Made by a program: the position numbers and the translations under genes. Positions 17,447-26,145 of a stretch of 64,000 bases of DNA are shown here, one piece after another. The notes beneath the pieces are model-generated. The model saw nothing but the letters and a program-made list of their open reading frames with translations, was not told the DNA's origin and searched no databases. The first letter of the stretch is position 1; every line of letters begins with the position of its first letter. Source of the DNA: CAIWHR01 sp963781285 (GTDB lineage: Bacteria; Pseudomonadota; Gammaproteobacteria; Burkholderiales; Casimicrobiaceae); contig CAWAFI010000021.1 of assembly GCA_963781285.1 (NCBI GenBank), positions 62,001-126,000 of the forward strand, in the 5' to 3' direction.

Positions 17447-17723
17447 CTAGGAGCCTGTCGGACTTACTTTCACGTATGCGACGGGGAGGCGATTTGGCGG
17501 CAGTTCGAGGCGTGAGCCTGAAGCCATCGCGGGACTATGGCAAGGGCGAACAACGAAGAAATGCCGCCAAAGCGCCCCGTCCCTCCGGGTTGCGGGTCAA
17601 AAAGCGTGTCTGCTGCGTTGCTCGGCTGGCGAATATTCCCGATATTCGCTGCGCCTCGCGCCTTGCATCCATCGCTTCTTGACCCGCAACGCATGCGCGA
17701 AAGTAAGTCCGACAGGCTCCTAG
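17447..17723. mobile_element. MITE-like element with perfect 25-bp terminal inverted repeats
   Basis: The two ends at 17447-17471 and 17699-17723 are perfect inverted copies of 25 bp, each beginning CTAGGAGCCTGTCGG at the outside. The element is 277 bp and encodes no credible protein. Inside is a second inverted pair, TTGCGGGTCAA near 17589-17599 and its complement near 17680-17690, and a short palindrome CGAATATTCCCGATATTCG. It sits exactly between yraN and lpoA: its right CTAG contains the lpoA stop codon and its left CTAG gives an in-frame stop just before yraN. A non-autonomous transposable element is the best reading; a structured intergenic RNA is possible. Confidence 0.75.
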
Positions 17724-19004
17724 CGCACGCCGGCCGGCACGATCTCGCCAGCGCGGAACTGCAGCAGGATGCCCTCGCGCACAATCTGCCGTGATCCGTC
17801 GAGCGACAGGTGTCCCGTCGCCCCGTCGAAGACGAGCTTGTAGGGTGGCCCGTCTGCGAACGCCTGCGCGACGGTGAGCGCATCGATGCCGAGCGCGTAC
17901 AGTCGGTCGAGCGCGGCGTTCGGATAATCCGGCCGCGGCAGGTTCGCGTAGGCCGGAGCGTCCGGCTCCGCGAGCCACGGGACGTCGACGAAGCGAATGT
18001 CGTCGAGATCGCGCAGCACTTCGCGCGGCTGCCGGTCGTTCACCTGGCTGCTCGTATAGGTCGCGATGCCGCCGACATACGGCTTCACCAGCGCCGCATC
18101 CGGCGCATCGAGCGCAAGCAGCGCGGCGTCGACCGGCGTCCTCGCGATTTCGCGGCGAAGGAGCGCAAGCATGTCCGGGGCGCGATCGAAGCGCAACGTC
18201 ATCGGCGGGCCGCCACCCAGCCGGATCCACTCGTCGACGAAAGCGCTTGCGAACCGCTTCTGCAAGGGACTGTCGCTACCGATGATGGCAACAGTCCGTG
18301 CGCCGTCGTCGCGCGCGCGCCGGGCGAGCTGCAGCGCGTCGCCTTCGATCGAAAGTGCCAGGGTGTACACCCGCGCGGGCAGGGACGTGCCGTCGTCGAG
18401 CTGGTTCAACGCGATCACCCATGGCAGATCGATACGCGACGTCGCAACCGTACGCAAGTCGTCGCGCACAAGCGGCCCCACGATCAATCGCGCCCCGGCT
18501 CCCTGGGCCGTCGCGATCGCGGTCAACACGCCACCGTCTGTGTGCGCGACGACGACGTAGCGCACGTCGGTCGCTTTCGCCGCAGCGACGAAACCGGCCC
18601 TGACAGCCTCCGCGGCGCGTCCGTAGGTCGGCGAATCGAGGGGCAGCACGAGCGCGATCGGCGCTCCGCCCGCAACGGGCACCGGGGATGGCATCGCTGG
18701 CGGGCTCGGGGCGGGGTCGGGAGCCGGCGGTTGGGCCAGTACCAGCGCAGGCTGCGGCAATGGCTGCGTCACGACGCCGGCCGGAGGCGATAGGGGCGAA
18801 GGTATGGGCGCGGGCGACCGGCGGCGTGACGGCAGCGGACGCTGCCGGACGCTCCGCGGCGGGCGTGCGCACGGCCGGCTCGGTTGCGGCGCGCTGCCGG
18901 CCATCGGACAATGCGGGCTGGGTCGCGCATGCGGGCAGCAACATCGCCACCGCCACAATCGCGATCCAGACGCGAGCGCTTTGGAAGGCGGAGCGAATCA
19001 CCAT
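17720..19004 (-). pseudogene. lpoA: lpoA (penicillin-binding-protein activator), frameshifted in its linker
   Basis: LpoA is an outer-membrane lipoprotein that stimulates PBP1a. From an ATG at 19004 the frame gives a lipoprotein signal (MVIRSAFQSARVWIAIVAVA, then MLLPACATQPALSDGRQ) and an Ala/Pro linker. The periplasmic-binding-type domain (GGAPIALVLPLDSPTYGRAA through QFRAGEIVPAGVR) is in a different frame that runs to the stop at 17720. The two frames overlap and are both Pro/Ala rich between about 18700 and 18850, so one base must be gained or lost there. The N-terminal TPR domain of enterobacterial LpoA is not present. Divergent from rsmI with 19 nt between the starts. It could be a sequencing error, a programmed shift or true decay. 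Confidence 0.75.
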
Positions 19005-19023
19005 CGGGAGAGGATGTGTCGAG

Positions 19024-19917
19024 GTGACGGAACAGGAGCAGTTTAGGGCGCTCGCGCGGACATTATATGTGGTCGCTACCCCGCTCGGTAATCTGCGCGA
19101 CGTGACGCTGCGCGCGCTCGACGTGCTCGGCAGCGCCGATGTCGTCGCCACCGAGGACACGCGCGTGAGCGCTGTGCTGTTGCACCACTACGGTATCGCG
19201 ACGCGCCCGTTGTCCGTTCACCAGCACAACGAGGCGCGGCGCGCCGCACAGATCGTCGATCTCCTGCGTTCGGGCAAGAGCGTCGCGCTCGTGAGCGATG
19301 CCGGCACGCCGGCGGTGAGCGATCCCGGCGCGCGACTGGTGGCGGCCGTCCTCGACGCGGGATTCGCGGTTGTGCCTGTTCCCGGGGCCAACGCGGCAAT
19401 CGCCGCCGTGTCCGCTGCTGGGCTCGATGCCGAGCGCTTCGTTTTCCTGGGATTCCTGCCTGCTTCCACGAAGGCCCGGCGGGAGCTGCTCGCTTCCGTT
19501 GCGTCACTGCCGTTCGCGCTCGTCGTCTACGAGGCGCCGCACCGAGTTGGCGCCACGGCCGCACAACTTCTCGATGCGTTGGGCGGCGCGCGCATGCTCG
19601 TCGTCGCGCGCGAGATCACCAAGAAATTCGAGACGATCACACGCTTGCACCTCGCCGAAGCGCCGGCATGGTTCGCCGCCGAACCTAACCGCGAGCGCGG
19701 CGAGTTCGTGCTGATCGCCGACGCGCCGCCCGCGGTACCGGCAGCGCTCGCCGGTGCGGCGATTGCGCCGGAGTCGGAACGCTGGTTGCGCGCGTTGGTT
19801 GCCGAGCTGCCGCCTTCGCGCGCCGCGCGCGTGGCGGCGGCGGCGACGAACCTTCCGCGCGACGTGCTGTACGCGCGGGCGCGGGCGCTGCGGCCCGCCT
19901 CCGGGGACGACGCGTGA
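19024..19917 (+). CDS. rsmI: 16S rRNA (cytidine-2'-O)-methyltransferase RsmI
   Basis: RsmI methylates the 2'-hydroxyl of C1402 in 16S rRNA. The 297-residue protein contains LYVVATPLGNLRDVTLRALD, VVATEDTRVSAVLLHHYGI, LVSDAGTPAVSDPGARLVAA and VYEAPHRVGATAAQLLDALG, all standard for the tetrapyrrole-methylase-fold family. The GTG at 19024 (VTEQEQFRALARTLYVVATP) is the nearest start to the conserved core. It is divergent from lpoA, as in E. coli. Confidence 0.95.
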   Translation: MTEQEQFRALARTLYVVATPLGNLRDVTLRALDVLGSADVVATEDTRVSAVLLHHYGIATRPLSVHQHNEARRAAQIVDLLRSGKSVALVSDAGTPAVSDPGARLVAAVLDAGFAVVPVPGANAAIAAVSAAGLDAERFVFLGFLPASTKARRELLASVASLPFALVVYEAPHRVGATAAQLLDALGGARMLVVAREITKKFETITRLHLAEAPAWFAAEPNRERGEFVLIADAPPAVPAALAGAAIAPESERWLRALVAELPPSRAARVAAAATNLPRDVLYARARALRPASGDDA

Positions 19918-20020
19918 GCGAGCGGGGCCAAGCCAAGGCCCGAAGGGCGCGTCCGCGAGCGATCGCGGGAGGCCGACGCAGCGGGGCACCATGTCACGGG
20001 AACAGTACGGAGGCCGACGC

Positions 20021-20941
20021 ATGAACGACGTGACTTGGTCGTCCGCCATGCCGGTGTTTCCGGACGATGCGCGCGTGACTGCCCCGCCACCAGACGGATC
20101 GTCGTCGCCGTGCGAGCGGGATGCCGCCTCGGGCTGGGACGCGAGGCTTGCATTGGCGTTCGAACGGCGCGGCAGACGCACGGTGCTCGCGCGGCGCGCA
20201 CACGAAGGTCCGCTCGTCGTCCAGAAGGCGCTCTATCCCGAGGGCGAAGGCGTGTGTCAGGCCATGATCGTCCATCCGCCGGGCGGCATCGCGGGCGGCG
20301 ACCGGCTGGCGCTCGACATCGACGTCGGCCCGGGTGCGCACGCGCAGCTCACGACGCCGGGCGCGGCAAAGTGGTATCGGTCCGCCGGTGCGCTAGCGCG
20401 CTCGACGATACGCGCGCGCGTTGCGCCGGGCGCGACGCTCGAATGGCTGCCGCAGGAGACGATCGTCTTCGACTCCGCGCAAGCAACGCTTGCGACGCGG
20501 ATTACCCTCGAGGGCGATGCAACTTTTTTTGGCTGGGACGTCGTCTGCCTCGGCCGCATTTGCTCGGGCGAACGATTCGCATCCGGTCGCCTTTGCCAGA
20601 TGCTGGAAATCGTTCGTGACAGCGCGCTGATCTGGTGCGAGCGAACGACCCTCGACGGCGGATCGCGGGCGCTCCAATCCGGTGCGATCCTGGATGGCGC
20701 GCCCGTCTTTGGCACATGCATCGCCGCCGGTGCTGTTGCCGACGGTGTGCTGGCGTCTTGCCGCAGTATCGCGCGCAGCGATGGGAGCAGCGCTGTCACC
20801 CGGCTGCCGGACGTGCTCGTCGCGCGGTATCGGGGCCAGTCGGCATCCGCGGCGCGCACATATTTTGCTTCGCTCTGGCGCGTGTTGCGCCCCGTACTCG
20901 TTGGCCGCGAGGCGTTGCCGCCGCGGATCTGGAGTACCTGA
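20021..20941 (+). CDS. ureD: Urease accessory protein UreD
   Basis: UreD is a scaffold of the UreDFG complex that loads nickel into apo-urease. The protein from the ATG at 20021 is 306 residues. Family motifs are VQKALYPEGEGVCQAMIVHP, then PGGIAGGDRLALDIDVGPGA, then TTPGAAKWYRS and LEWLPQETIVFDSAQATLAT. A GGAGG 7-8 nt upstream selects this ATG over the one at 19991. It is the first urease gene; ureA follows 26 nt later. Confidence 0.94.
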   Translation: MNDVTWSSAMPVFPDDARVTAPPPDGSSSPCERDAASGWDARLALAFERRGRRTVLARRAHEGPLVVQKALYPEGEGVCQAMIVHPPGGIAGGDRLALDIDVGPGAHAQLTTPGAAKWYRSAGALARSTIRARVAPGATLEWLPQETIVFDSAQATLATRITLEGDATFFGWDVVCLGRICSGERFASGRLCQMLEIVRDSALIWCERTTLDGGSRALQSGAILDGAPVFGTCIAAGAVADGVLASCRSIARSDGSSAVTRLPDVLVARYRGQSASAARTYFASLWRVLRPVLVGREALPPRIWST

Positions 20942-20967
20942 CCTCTCCTCCTGCTGATTGCGCCACC

Positions 20968-21270
20968 GTGGAACTGACACCCCGAGAACGCGACAAACTC
21001 CTGCTCTTCACGGCAGCGCTTGTCGCCGAGCGCCGCCTCGCGCGCGGCGTCAGGCTCAACTATCCGGAAGCCGTTGCGTACCTGTCTGCGGCGATCGTCG
21101 AAGGCGCGCGCGACGGCCGCACCGTCGCGGATCTGATGGGCTACGGGGCCACACTGCTCACGCGTGCGCAGGTGATGGACGGTGTGCCGGAGATGATTCC
21201 GGAAATTCAGGTGGAGGCGACGTTTCCCGACGGAACGAAATTGGTCACGGTGCACCATCCGATCCCATGA
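20968..21270 (+). CDS. ureA: Urease gamma subunit
   Basis: The 100-residue protein is the small structural subunit of three-subunit urease: starts MELTPRERDKLLLFTAALVA from a GTG, then LNYPEAVAYLSAAIVEGARD, then VTVHHPIP at the end. It assembles with UreB and UreC into a trimer of trimers in the cytoplasm. Its stop overlaps the ureB start (ATGA). Confidence 0.96.
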   Translation: MELTPRERDKLLLFTAALVAERRLARGVRLNYPEAVAYLSAAIVEGARDGRTVADLMGYGATLLTRAQVMDGVPEMIPEIQVEATFPDGTKLVTVHHPIP

Positions 21271-21644
21271 TCCCCGGTGAAATATTGCCGTGCGACGGCG
21301 ACATCGAACTCAATGCCCGGCGCCTGACGATCACGCTCGAGGTTGCCAACACCGGTGACCGCCCGATCCAGGTCGGCTCGCACTATCACTTCGCCGAGAC
21401 GAATCCGGCGCTGGCATTCGACCGGGCGGCGGCAAGGGGTTTCCGGCTCAACATCGCAGCGGGCACCGCCGTGCGGTTCGAGCCGGGGCAGAAGCGCAAC
21501 GTCGAGCTGGTCGCGCTGGCGGGTGCGCGCGTTGTCTACGGGTTCGCCGGGGCCGTGATGGGGCCACTCGACGCAAAGGGCGGGAGGGCGACGCAGCCCA
21601 CGAAGAAGTCCGGCGCAAAGAAGAGGCCCGGGAGCAGGCGGTGA
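21267..21644 (+). CDS. ureB: Urease beta subunit
   Basis: The 125-residue protein starts MIPGEILPCDGDIELNARRL and has QVGSHYHFAETNPALAFDRA, RLNIAAGTAVRFEPGQKRNV and ELVALAGARVVYGF, all standard. The Lys/Arg-rich tail beyond residue 105 is longer than the common beta subunit. Overlaps both neighbours by 4 nt. Confidence 0.96.
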   Translation: MIPGEILPCDGDIELNARRLTITLEVANTGDRPIQVGSHYHFAETNPALAFDRAAARGFRLNIAAGTAVRFEPGQKRNVELVALAGARVVYGFAGAVMGPLDAKGGRATQPTKKSGAKKRPGSRR

Positions 21645-23338
21645 AAATCTCACGCCGAGCGTATGCGGAAATGTTCGGGCCAACCACCGGCGATCGGGTG
21701 CGCCTTGCGGACACCGATCTCGTCGTCGAGGTCGAGCGCGATCTCACCGTCTATGGCGAAGAAGTGAAGTTCGGCGGTGGCAAGGTGATCCGTGACGGCA
21801 TGGGCCAGAGCCAGCGTCGCGCGAGTGACTGCGCCGACACGGTGATCACCAATGCGCTGGTGATCGACTGGTGGGGCATCGTCAAGTGCGATCTCGCGAT
21901 CAAGGGCGGCCGGATCGCGAAGCTCGGGAAATCCGGCAATCCCGACATTCAGCCGGGCGTGGACATCGTGATCGGTGCCGCCACCGAGATCATCGCCGGC
22001 GAAGGGATGATGGTGACGGCCGGCGGCATCGACTCGCACATCCACTTCATCTGCCCGCAGCAGATCGACGAGGCGCTTGCCTCGGGCGTCACGACGATGA
22101 TCGGCGGCGGCACCGGGCCGGCCACCGGGACCTTCGCGACGACCTGCACGCCCGGGCCATGGCACATTCATCGGATGCTCGAGGCGGCCGAGGCATTTCC
22201 GATGAACCTGGGCTTTCTCGGCAAGGGCAACGCGAGCCTCGCCGCGCCGCTTGTCGAACAGGTCGAGGCCGGCGCCATCGGTTTGAAGCTGCACGAGGAC
22301 TGGGGGACCACGCCCGCGGCCATCGACGCGGCGCTCAACGTCGCAGACAAGATGGACGTACAGGTCGCGATCCACACCGACACGCTGAACGAATCGGGCT
22401 TCGTCGAGACGACGCTGGAGGCGATCCGCGGCCGCACGATCCACACGTATCACACGGAAGGGGCCGGCGGCGGCCACGCGCCCGACATCATCCGCGCCTG
22501 CGGCGAGCCGAACGTGCTGCCGTCGTCGACGAACCCGACGCGTCCGTACACGGTCAACACGATCGACGAGCACCTCGACATGCTGATGGTGTGCCACCAC
22601 CTGGATCCGGCGATCGCCGAGGACATCGCGTTCGCCGAGTCGCGCATCCGCCGCGAGACAATCGCGGCGGAGGACATCCTGCACGACCTCGGCGCCTTCT
22701 CCATGCTGTCGTCGGACTCGCAGGCGATGGGCCGCGTCGGCGAGGTGATCATCCGCACCTGGCAGACCGCGCACAAGATGAAGGTGCAGCGCGGTGCACT
22801 CCCTGGCGATCCGACGAGGCACGACAACCGACGGGTCAAGCGCTATGTCGCCAAGTACACGATCAATCCGGCGATCGCGCACGGCATTTCGCACGTGGTC
22901 GGCTCGGTGGAAGCGGGCAAGCTTGCCGACCTTGTATTGTGGAAGCCGGCGTTCTTCGGCGTGAAGCCCTCGCTGATCCTCAAGGGCGGGATGATCGCCA
23001 TGGCCGCGATGGGCGATCCGAACGCGTCGATCCCGACGCCGCAACCGGTGCATTACCGGCCGATGTTCGGCGCATTCGGCAAGGCGCTTTCGAGCTCGGT
23101 GACGTTTGTCTCGCAGGCTGCGTTGAAGAGTCCGGCGGTCGCGCGGCTGAACCTCGGGAAGCCGCTCGTCGCCGTGAAGGACACGCGCAAGATCGGCAAG
23201 CGCGACATGAAAGAGAACGATGCGCTGCCACGCATCGACGTCGACCCGGAGACCTACGAAGTGCGCGCCGATGGCGAGTTGCTCGTCTGCGCGCCGGCGA
23301 CCGTGTTGCCGATGGCGCAGCGCTACTTCCTGTTCTGA
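21641..23338 (+). CDS. ureC: Urease alpha (catalytic) subunit
   Basis: UreC hydrolyses urea to ammonia and carbamate at a di-nickel centre. The 565-residue protein shows the nickel-binding HIHFICP, the lysine that is carbamylated (AIGLKLHEDWG), the histidines of HTDTLNESGFVE and HTYHTEGAGGGHAPD, and the mobile flap MVCHHLDPAIAEDIAFAESR with its catalytic histidine. It starts at GTG 21641, overlapping the ureB stop by 4 nt. A 794-codon open frame on the other strand (21650-24034) is its shadow. Confidence 0.98.
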   Translation: MKISRRAYAEMFGPTTGDRVRLADTDLVVEVERDLTVYGEEVKFGGGKVIRDGMGQSQRRASDCADTVITNALVIDWWGIVKCDLAIKGGRIAKLGKSGNPDIQPGVDIVIGAATEIIAGEGMMVTAGGIDSHIHFICPQQIDEALASGVTTMIGGGTGPATGTFATTCTPGPWHIHRMLEAAEAFPMNLGFLGKGNASLAAPLVEQVEAGAIGLKLHEDWGTTPAAIDAALNVADKMDVQVAIHTDTLNESGFVETTLEAIRGRTIHTYHTEGAGGGHAPDIIRACGEPNVLPSSTNPTRPYTVNTIDEHLDMLMVCHHLDPAIAEDIAFAESRIRRETIAAEDILHDLGAFSMLSSDSQAMGRVGEVIIRTWQTAHKMKVQRGALPGDPTRHDNRRVKRYVAKYTINPAIAHGISHVVGSVEAGKLADLVLWKPAFFGVKPSLILKGGMIAMAAMGDPNASIPTPQPVHYRPMFGAFGKALSSSVTFVSQAALKSPAVARLNLGKPLVAVKDTRKIGKRDMKENDALPRIDVDPETYEVRADGELLVCAPATVLPMAQRYFLF

Positions 23339-23341
23339 GCG

Positions 23342-23842
23342 ATGCTGGTCGTGCGACGCAAGCTTGGCGCGCCTGCTCCACATCACGCGGAGCTCATGCT
23401 GCCATTCGAATTGCGCCAGAAGAGCCGGCTCCGCGCGACGGTCGCGGGCGGCGAGGAGATCGGGTTGCTGCTCGAGCGGGGAACGCTGCTGCGCCACGGC
23501 GATTGCCTGCAGGCGGAAGACGGCCGTGTGGTGCGCGTCGTCGCGGCCGACGAGGACCTCCTCGAAGCGCGCTGCGCGGATCCCGAGGCCCTCGCACGCG
23601 TCGCCTATCATCTCGGCAACCGCCACACGCCGGTGCAGGTCGGAAGTGGTTGGCTGCGGCTGGGCGCCGATCCGGTTCTGGCGCAGATGCTCGTGGGGCT
23701 GGGTGCGACCGTCACGCGAATGTGCGCCCCCTTCGAACCGGAGGCGGGCGCGTATGCGGCTGGCCATCGTGCGCATGCGGGCGATGTAAAGCGCGCAGGG
23801 ATCATTCACGATTTCGGCGAGCGCGGAGTGCGCGGGCGATGA
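23342..23842 (+). CDS. ureE: Urease accessory protein UreE (nickel chaperone)
   Basis: UreE dimers deliver nickel to UreG. The 166-residue protein has the N-terminal domain (LPFELRQKSRLRATVAGGEE, then LLLERGTLLRHGDCLQAEDG) and the metal-binding domain ARVAYHLGNRHTPVQVG. The tail has only a few histidines (AAGHRAHAGD, IIHDFGER), not the long His tract of Klebsiella UreE. It begins 3 nt after ureC. Confidence 0.94.
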   Translation: MLVVRRKLGAPAPHHAELMLPFELRQKSRLRATVAGGEEIGLLLERGTLLRHGDCLQAEDGRVVRVVAADEDLLEARCADPEALARVAYHLGNRHTPVQVGSGWLRLGADPVLAQMLVGLGATVTRMCAPFEPEAGAYAAGHRAHAGDVKRAGIIHDFGERGVRGR

Positions 23843-24531
23843 GGGCGTCGCTCGCGGCGCTGCCGCTCGTCCGGTTGCTGCAGCTCGCGAGCCCAGCGCT
23901 TCCGATCGGCGCCTACAGCTACTCGCAGGGACTGGAATGGACCGTCGGGCAGGGTCAGGTGCGCGATGCCGGCACGGCGCAGGCGTGGATCGGCGACCTG
24001 CTGGAGCACCTGATGGCGTGCGGCGAAGCGGCAATCGCGTGGCGGCTGATCGGGGCGGCCGAGCGCGGCGATTGGCATGGCGTGACGACGTGGAACGGGT
24101 GGTTTCGCGCCTCGCGCGAGACGGCGGAACTGCGGGCCGAAACCGAGCAGATGGGTCGCTCGCTCATCCGGCTCGCGCTGGAGCTCGATCTGCTCGACGC
24201 GCCGGCGCGGGCCGCTCTGCCTTTACTCGCGCCGGTCGCGCTGCCGGCGGCGTACGCCCTGGCGGCGCGCGGGTTCGGCGTGCCGCCCGAGGCCGCGCTC
24301 GTCGGCTATGTCTGGTCGTGGCTAGAGAACCAGGTGCTGGCCGCGGTGAAGCTGGTGCCGCTGGGCCAGGTCGCGGGCCAGCGAATGCTCGCCGCGCTCG
24401 GCGCGAGGATTCCCGCAGTCGTAGCCACCGCGATGACGCTCGCCGACGAAGAGCTCTCGACGTTCGCGCCCGGGCTGGCACTCGCCAGCGCACGACACGA
24501 GACGCAGTACACACGGCTTTTCCGGTCGTGA
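23839..24531 (+). CDS. ureF: Urease accessory protein UreF
   Basis: UreF works with UreD as GTPase regulator of UreG during nickel insertion. The 230-residue protein contains LLQLASPALPIGAYSYSQGL, EWTVGQGQVRDAGTAQAWIG and VWSWLENQVLAAVKLVPLGQ, family signatures. Its ATG overlaps the ureE stop (ATGA). Confidence 0.95.
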   Translation: MRASLAALPLVRLLQLASPALPIGAYSYSQGLEWTVGQGQVRDAGTAQAWIGDLLEHLMACGEAAIAWRLIGAAERGDWHGVTTWNGWFRASRETAELRAETEQMGRSLIRLALELDLLDAPARAALPLLAPVALPAAYALAARGFGVPPEAALVGYVWSWLENQVLAAVKLVPLGQVAGQRMLAALGARIPAVVATAMTLADEELSTFAPGLALASARHETQYTRLFRS

Positions 24532-24596
24532 TGGCGGAGTTTGACCGATGAGCGCCGCCGGTCAGCGGCGACAGCTGCAAGCGTGGGGGTAAGACA

Positions 24597-25253
24597 ATGA
24601 GCATTTCCCAGCCGCTGCGGGTCGGTATCGGTGGCCCCGTCGGGTCCGGCAAGACGGCGCTGACACTCGCGCTCTGCCTCGCGCTGCGGGACCGTTACGA
24701 GCTTGCCGTCGTCACCAACGACATCTACACCGAGGAAGATGCGCAATTTCTTGTTCGCCACGAAGCGCTCTCCCCTGATCGCATCATCGGGGTGGAGACC
24801 GGTGGCTGCCCGCACACGGCGATCCGCGAGGACGCGTCGATCAACCTTGAAGCCGTGGACCGTCTTGCGCAGCGCTTCGGCAATCTCGACATCGTCTTCG
24901 TCGAGAGCGGTGGGGACAATCTCGCGGCAACGTTTTCGCCGGAGCTGTCCGACCTCACGCTCTACGTGATCGACGTCGCCGCCGGCGACAAGATACCGCG
25001 CAAAGGCGGACCGGGCATCACGCGCTCGGATCTGCTCGTCATCAACAAGATCGACCTGGCACCGCTGGTCGGTGCCTCGCTCGAGGTGATGGACCGCGAC
25101 GCGCGGAAGATGCGCGGCGCGCGGCCGTTCGTGTTCACCAACCTGAAATCCGGGCAGGGCTTGGACGTCGTGGTCCAATTCGTCATCGAGCATGGGATGC
25201 TTCACCACCGGGCAGCGGGCCGAAACGGCGTTGGCGTGGGCGACGATGCATGA
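24597..25253 (+). CDS. ureG: Urease accessory GTPase UreG
   Basis: UreG is the SIMIBI-class GTPase that gates nickel transfer to urease. The 218-residue protein has the P-loop GIGGPVGSGKTALTLALC, VVTNDIYTEEDAQFLVRHEA, the CPH nickel site (GVETGGCPHTAIREDASINL) and the NKID specificity motif (LLVINKIDLAPLVGASLEVM). A few extra residues at the C-terminus overlap the next gene's start. Confidence 0.97.
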   Translation: MSISQPLRVGIGGPVGSGKTALTLALCLALRDRYELAVVTNDIYTEEDAQFLVRHEALSPDRIIGVETGGCPHTAIREDASINLEAVDRLAQRFGNLDIVFVESGGDNLAATFSPELSDLTLYVIDVAAGDKIPRKGGPGITRSDLLVINKIDLAPLVGASLEVMDRDARKMRGARPFVFTNLKSGQGLDVVVQFVIEHGMLHHRAAGRNGVGVGDDA

Positions 25254-25827
25254 GATCGGTCCGCTCGTCTCTGTGCATGGCTACTGGGTCGCATTCGTCG
25301 GCGCGTTGCTCGAGGGCGAAACGATCCTCGTGCTGGCCGGCCTCGCCGCGGCTCGCGGCTATCTCGCGCTACCACTCCTGATAGTTGTCGGTGCCGTCGG
25401 AGGATTCGTCGGCGATCAGGTGTATTTCGCAATCGGCCGGCACGCCGGCACGCGCCTTCTCGCCCGCCTTCCTCGCCTGCAGCCCCGCGCCGCGCGGGTC
25501 GCGGCGATGATCGAGCGGTATCCGGAGCTCGCCGTCATCGGCCTACGTTTCATCTACGGGTTGCGCACCGTCGGGCCGGCTGCGATCGGGATGAGCGCGA
25601 TCGGGTGGGGCCACTTTGCGCTCCTGAACTGTCTCGGCGCCGCGATCTGGAGCGCATGCTGGGTCGCTGCCGGCTATCTCGCCGGCGCTGCGGTGGAAGC
25701 GGCATTGGGCGATCTTCGGCATGTCGAGCACCTAGTCTTCGCCTGGGCCTTCGGCGCAGCGATCGTCGCGACGATCGTTCTGCATTGGTGGCGAAGTCGC
25801 CTTGAGCGCCCGGATCGCCGTCGTTGA
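25246..25827 (+). CDS. DedA-family membrane protein
   Basis: The 193-residue protein has the DedA/SNARE-associated layout: a glutamate-containing first helix (VAFVGALLEGETILVLAGLA), a second (GAVGGFVGDQVYFAIGRHAG) and the conserved RFIYGLRTVGPAAIGMSAIG re-entrant region. Members are inner-membrane transporters or scramblases needed for envelope homeostasis. It overlaps ureG by 8 nt, so it is read with the urease operon; the family does not indicate a role in urea metabolism. Confidence 0.88.
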   Translation: MHEIGPLVSVHGYWVAFVGALLEGETILVLAGLAAARGYLALPLLIVVGAVGGFVGDQVYFAIGRHAGTRLLARLPRLQPRAARVAAMIERYPELAVIGLRFIYGLRTVGPAAIGMSAIGWGHFALLNCLGAAIWSACWVAAGYLAGAAVEAALGDLRHVEHLVFAWAFGAAIVATIVLHWWRSRLERPDRRR

Positions 25828-26145
25828 CGATCCATTGCGCGTCGGCAGCGTCGCACGTGCCGGAGCCGTCCAAAGCGGTGCGTGCTCCGATTCCGTGCAC
25901 CGCTTTGGGATCGATATCGATGCCTGGTTCAGGTCGGTGACGGCGTTCGCAGCGCGGTCGAATGCGGGCCGCAGCGCCAATTCAAAGGCTTAGCCCCAGT
26001 CAGCCATGCATGGCATGGATTGTGCGATGCAATGTGCCAGAGCCGCGGTTGCGCAAAATCCGCACGAATGAAGTGCAGCGGGAGCGTAGCGGCTCGCTAC
26101 AGCTCGGTCCTGTATTCGCCCAATCCACTCGACACGGGGAAATCC
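25828..26145 (+). promoter_or_regulatory. urt upstream region with 12-bp inverted repeat and sigma-54-like promoter
   Basis: The 318-nt gap holds no credible gene. An inverted repeat of 12 bp (CCAAAGCGGTGC at 25870-25881, complement at 25897-25908, loop 15 nt) could be a terminator stem for the urease operon without a T tract, or an operator. Further down, TGGCATGGATTGTGC at 26011-26025 has GG and GC 10 nt apart as in sigma-54 promoters; the start site would be near 26037, about 109 nt before the urtA ATG. Nitrogen control of urt genes by NtrC and sigma-54 is plausible but no classical NtrC site was found. Confidence 0.45.

Noticed and set aside
21650..24034. 794-codon minus-strand frame opposite ureC and ureE
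   Set aside because: Composition is typical of antisense translation (Arg/His/Asp) and the plus strand holds clear urease genes.
25870..25908. NtrC binding site
   Set aside because: The arms read GGTGC...GCACC, the reverse of the TGCACC...GGTGCA arrangement.
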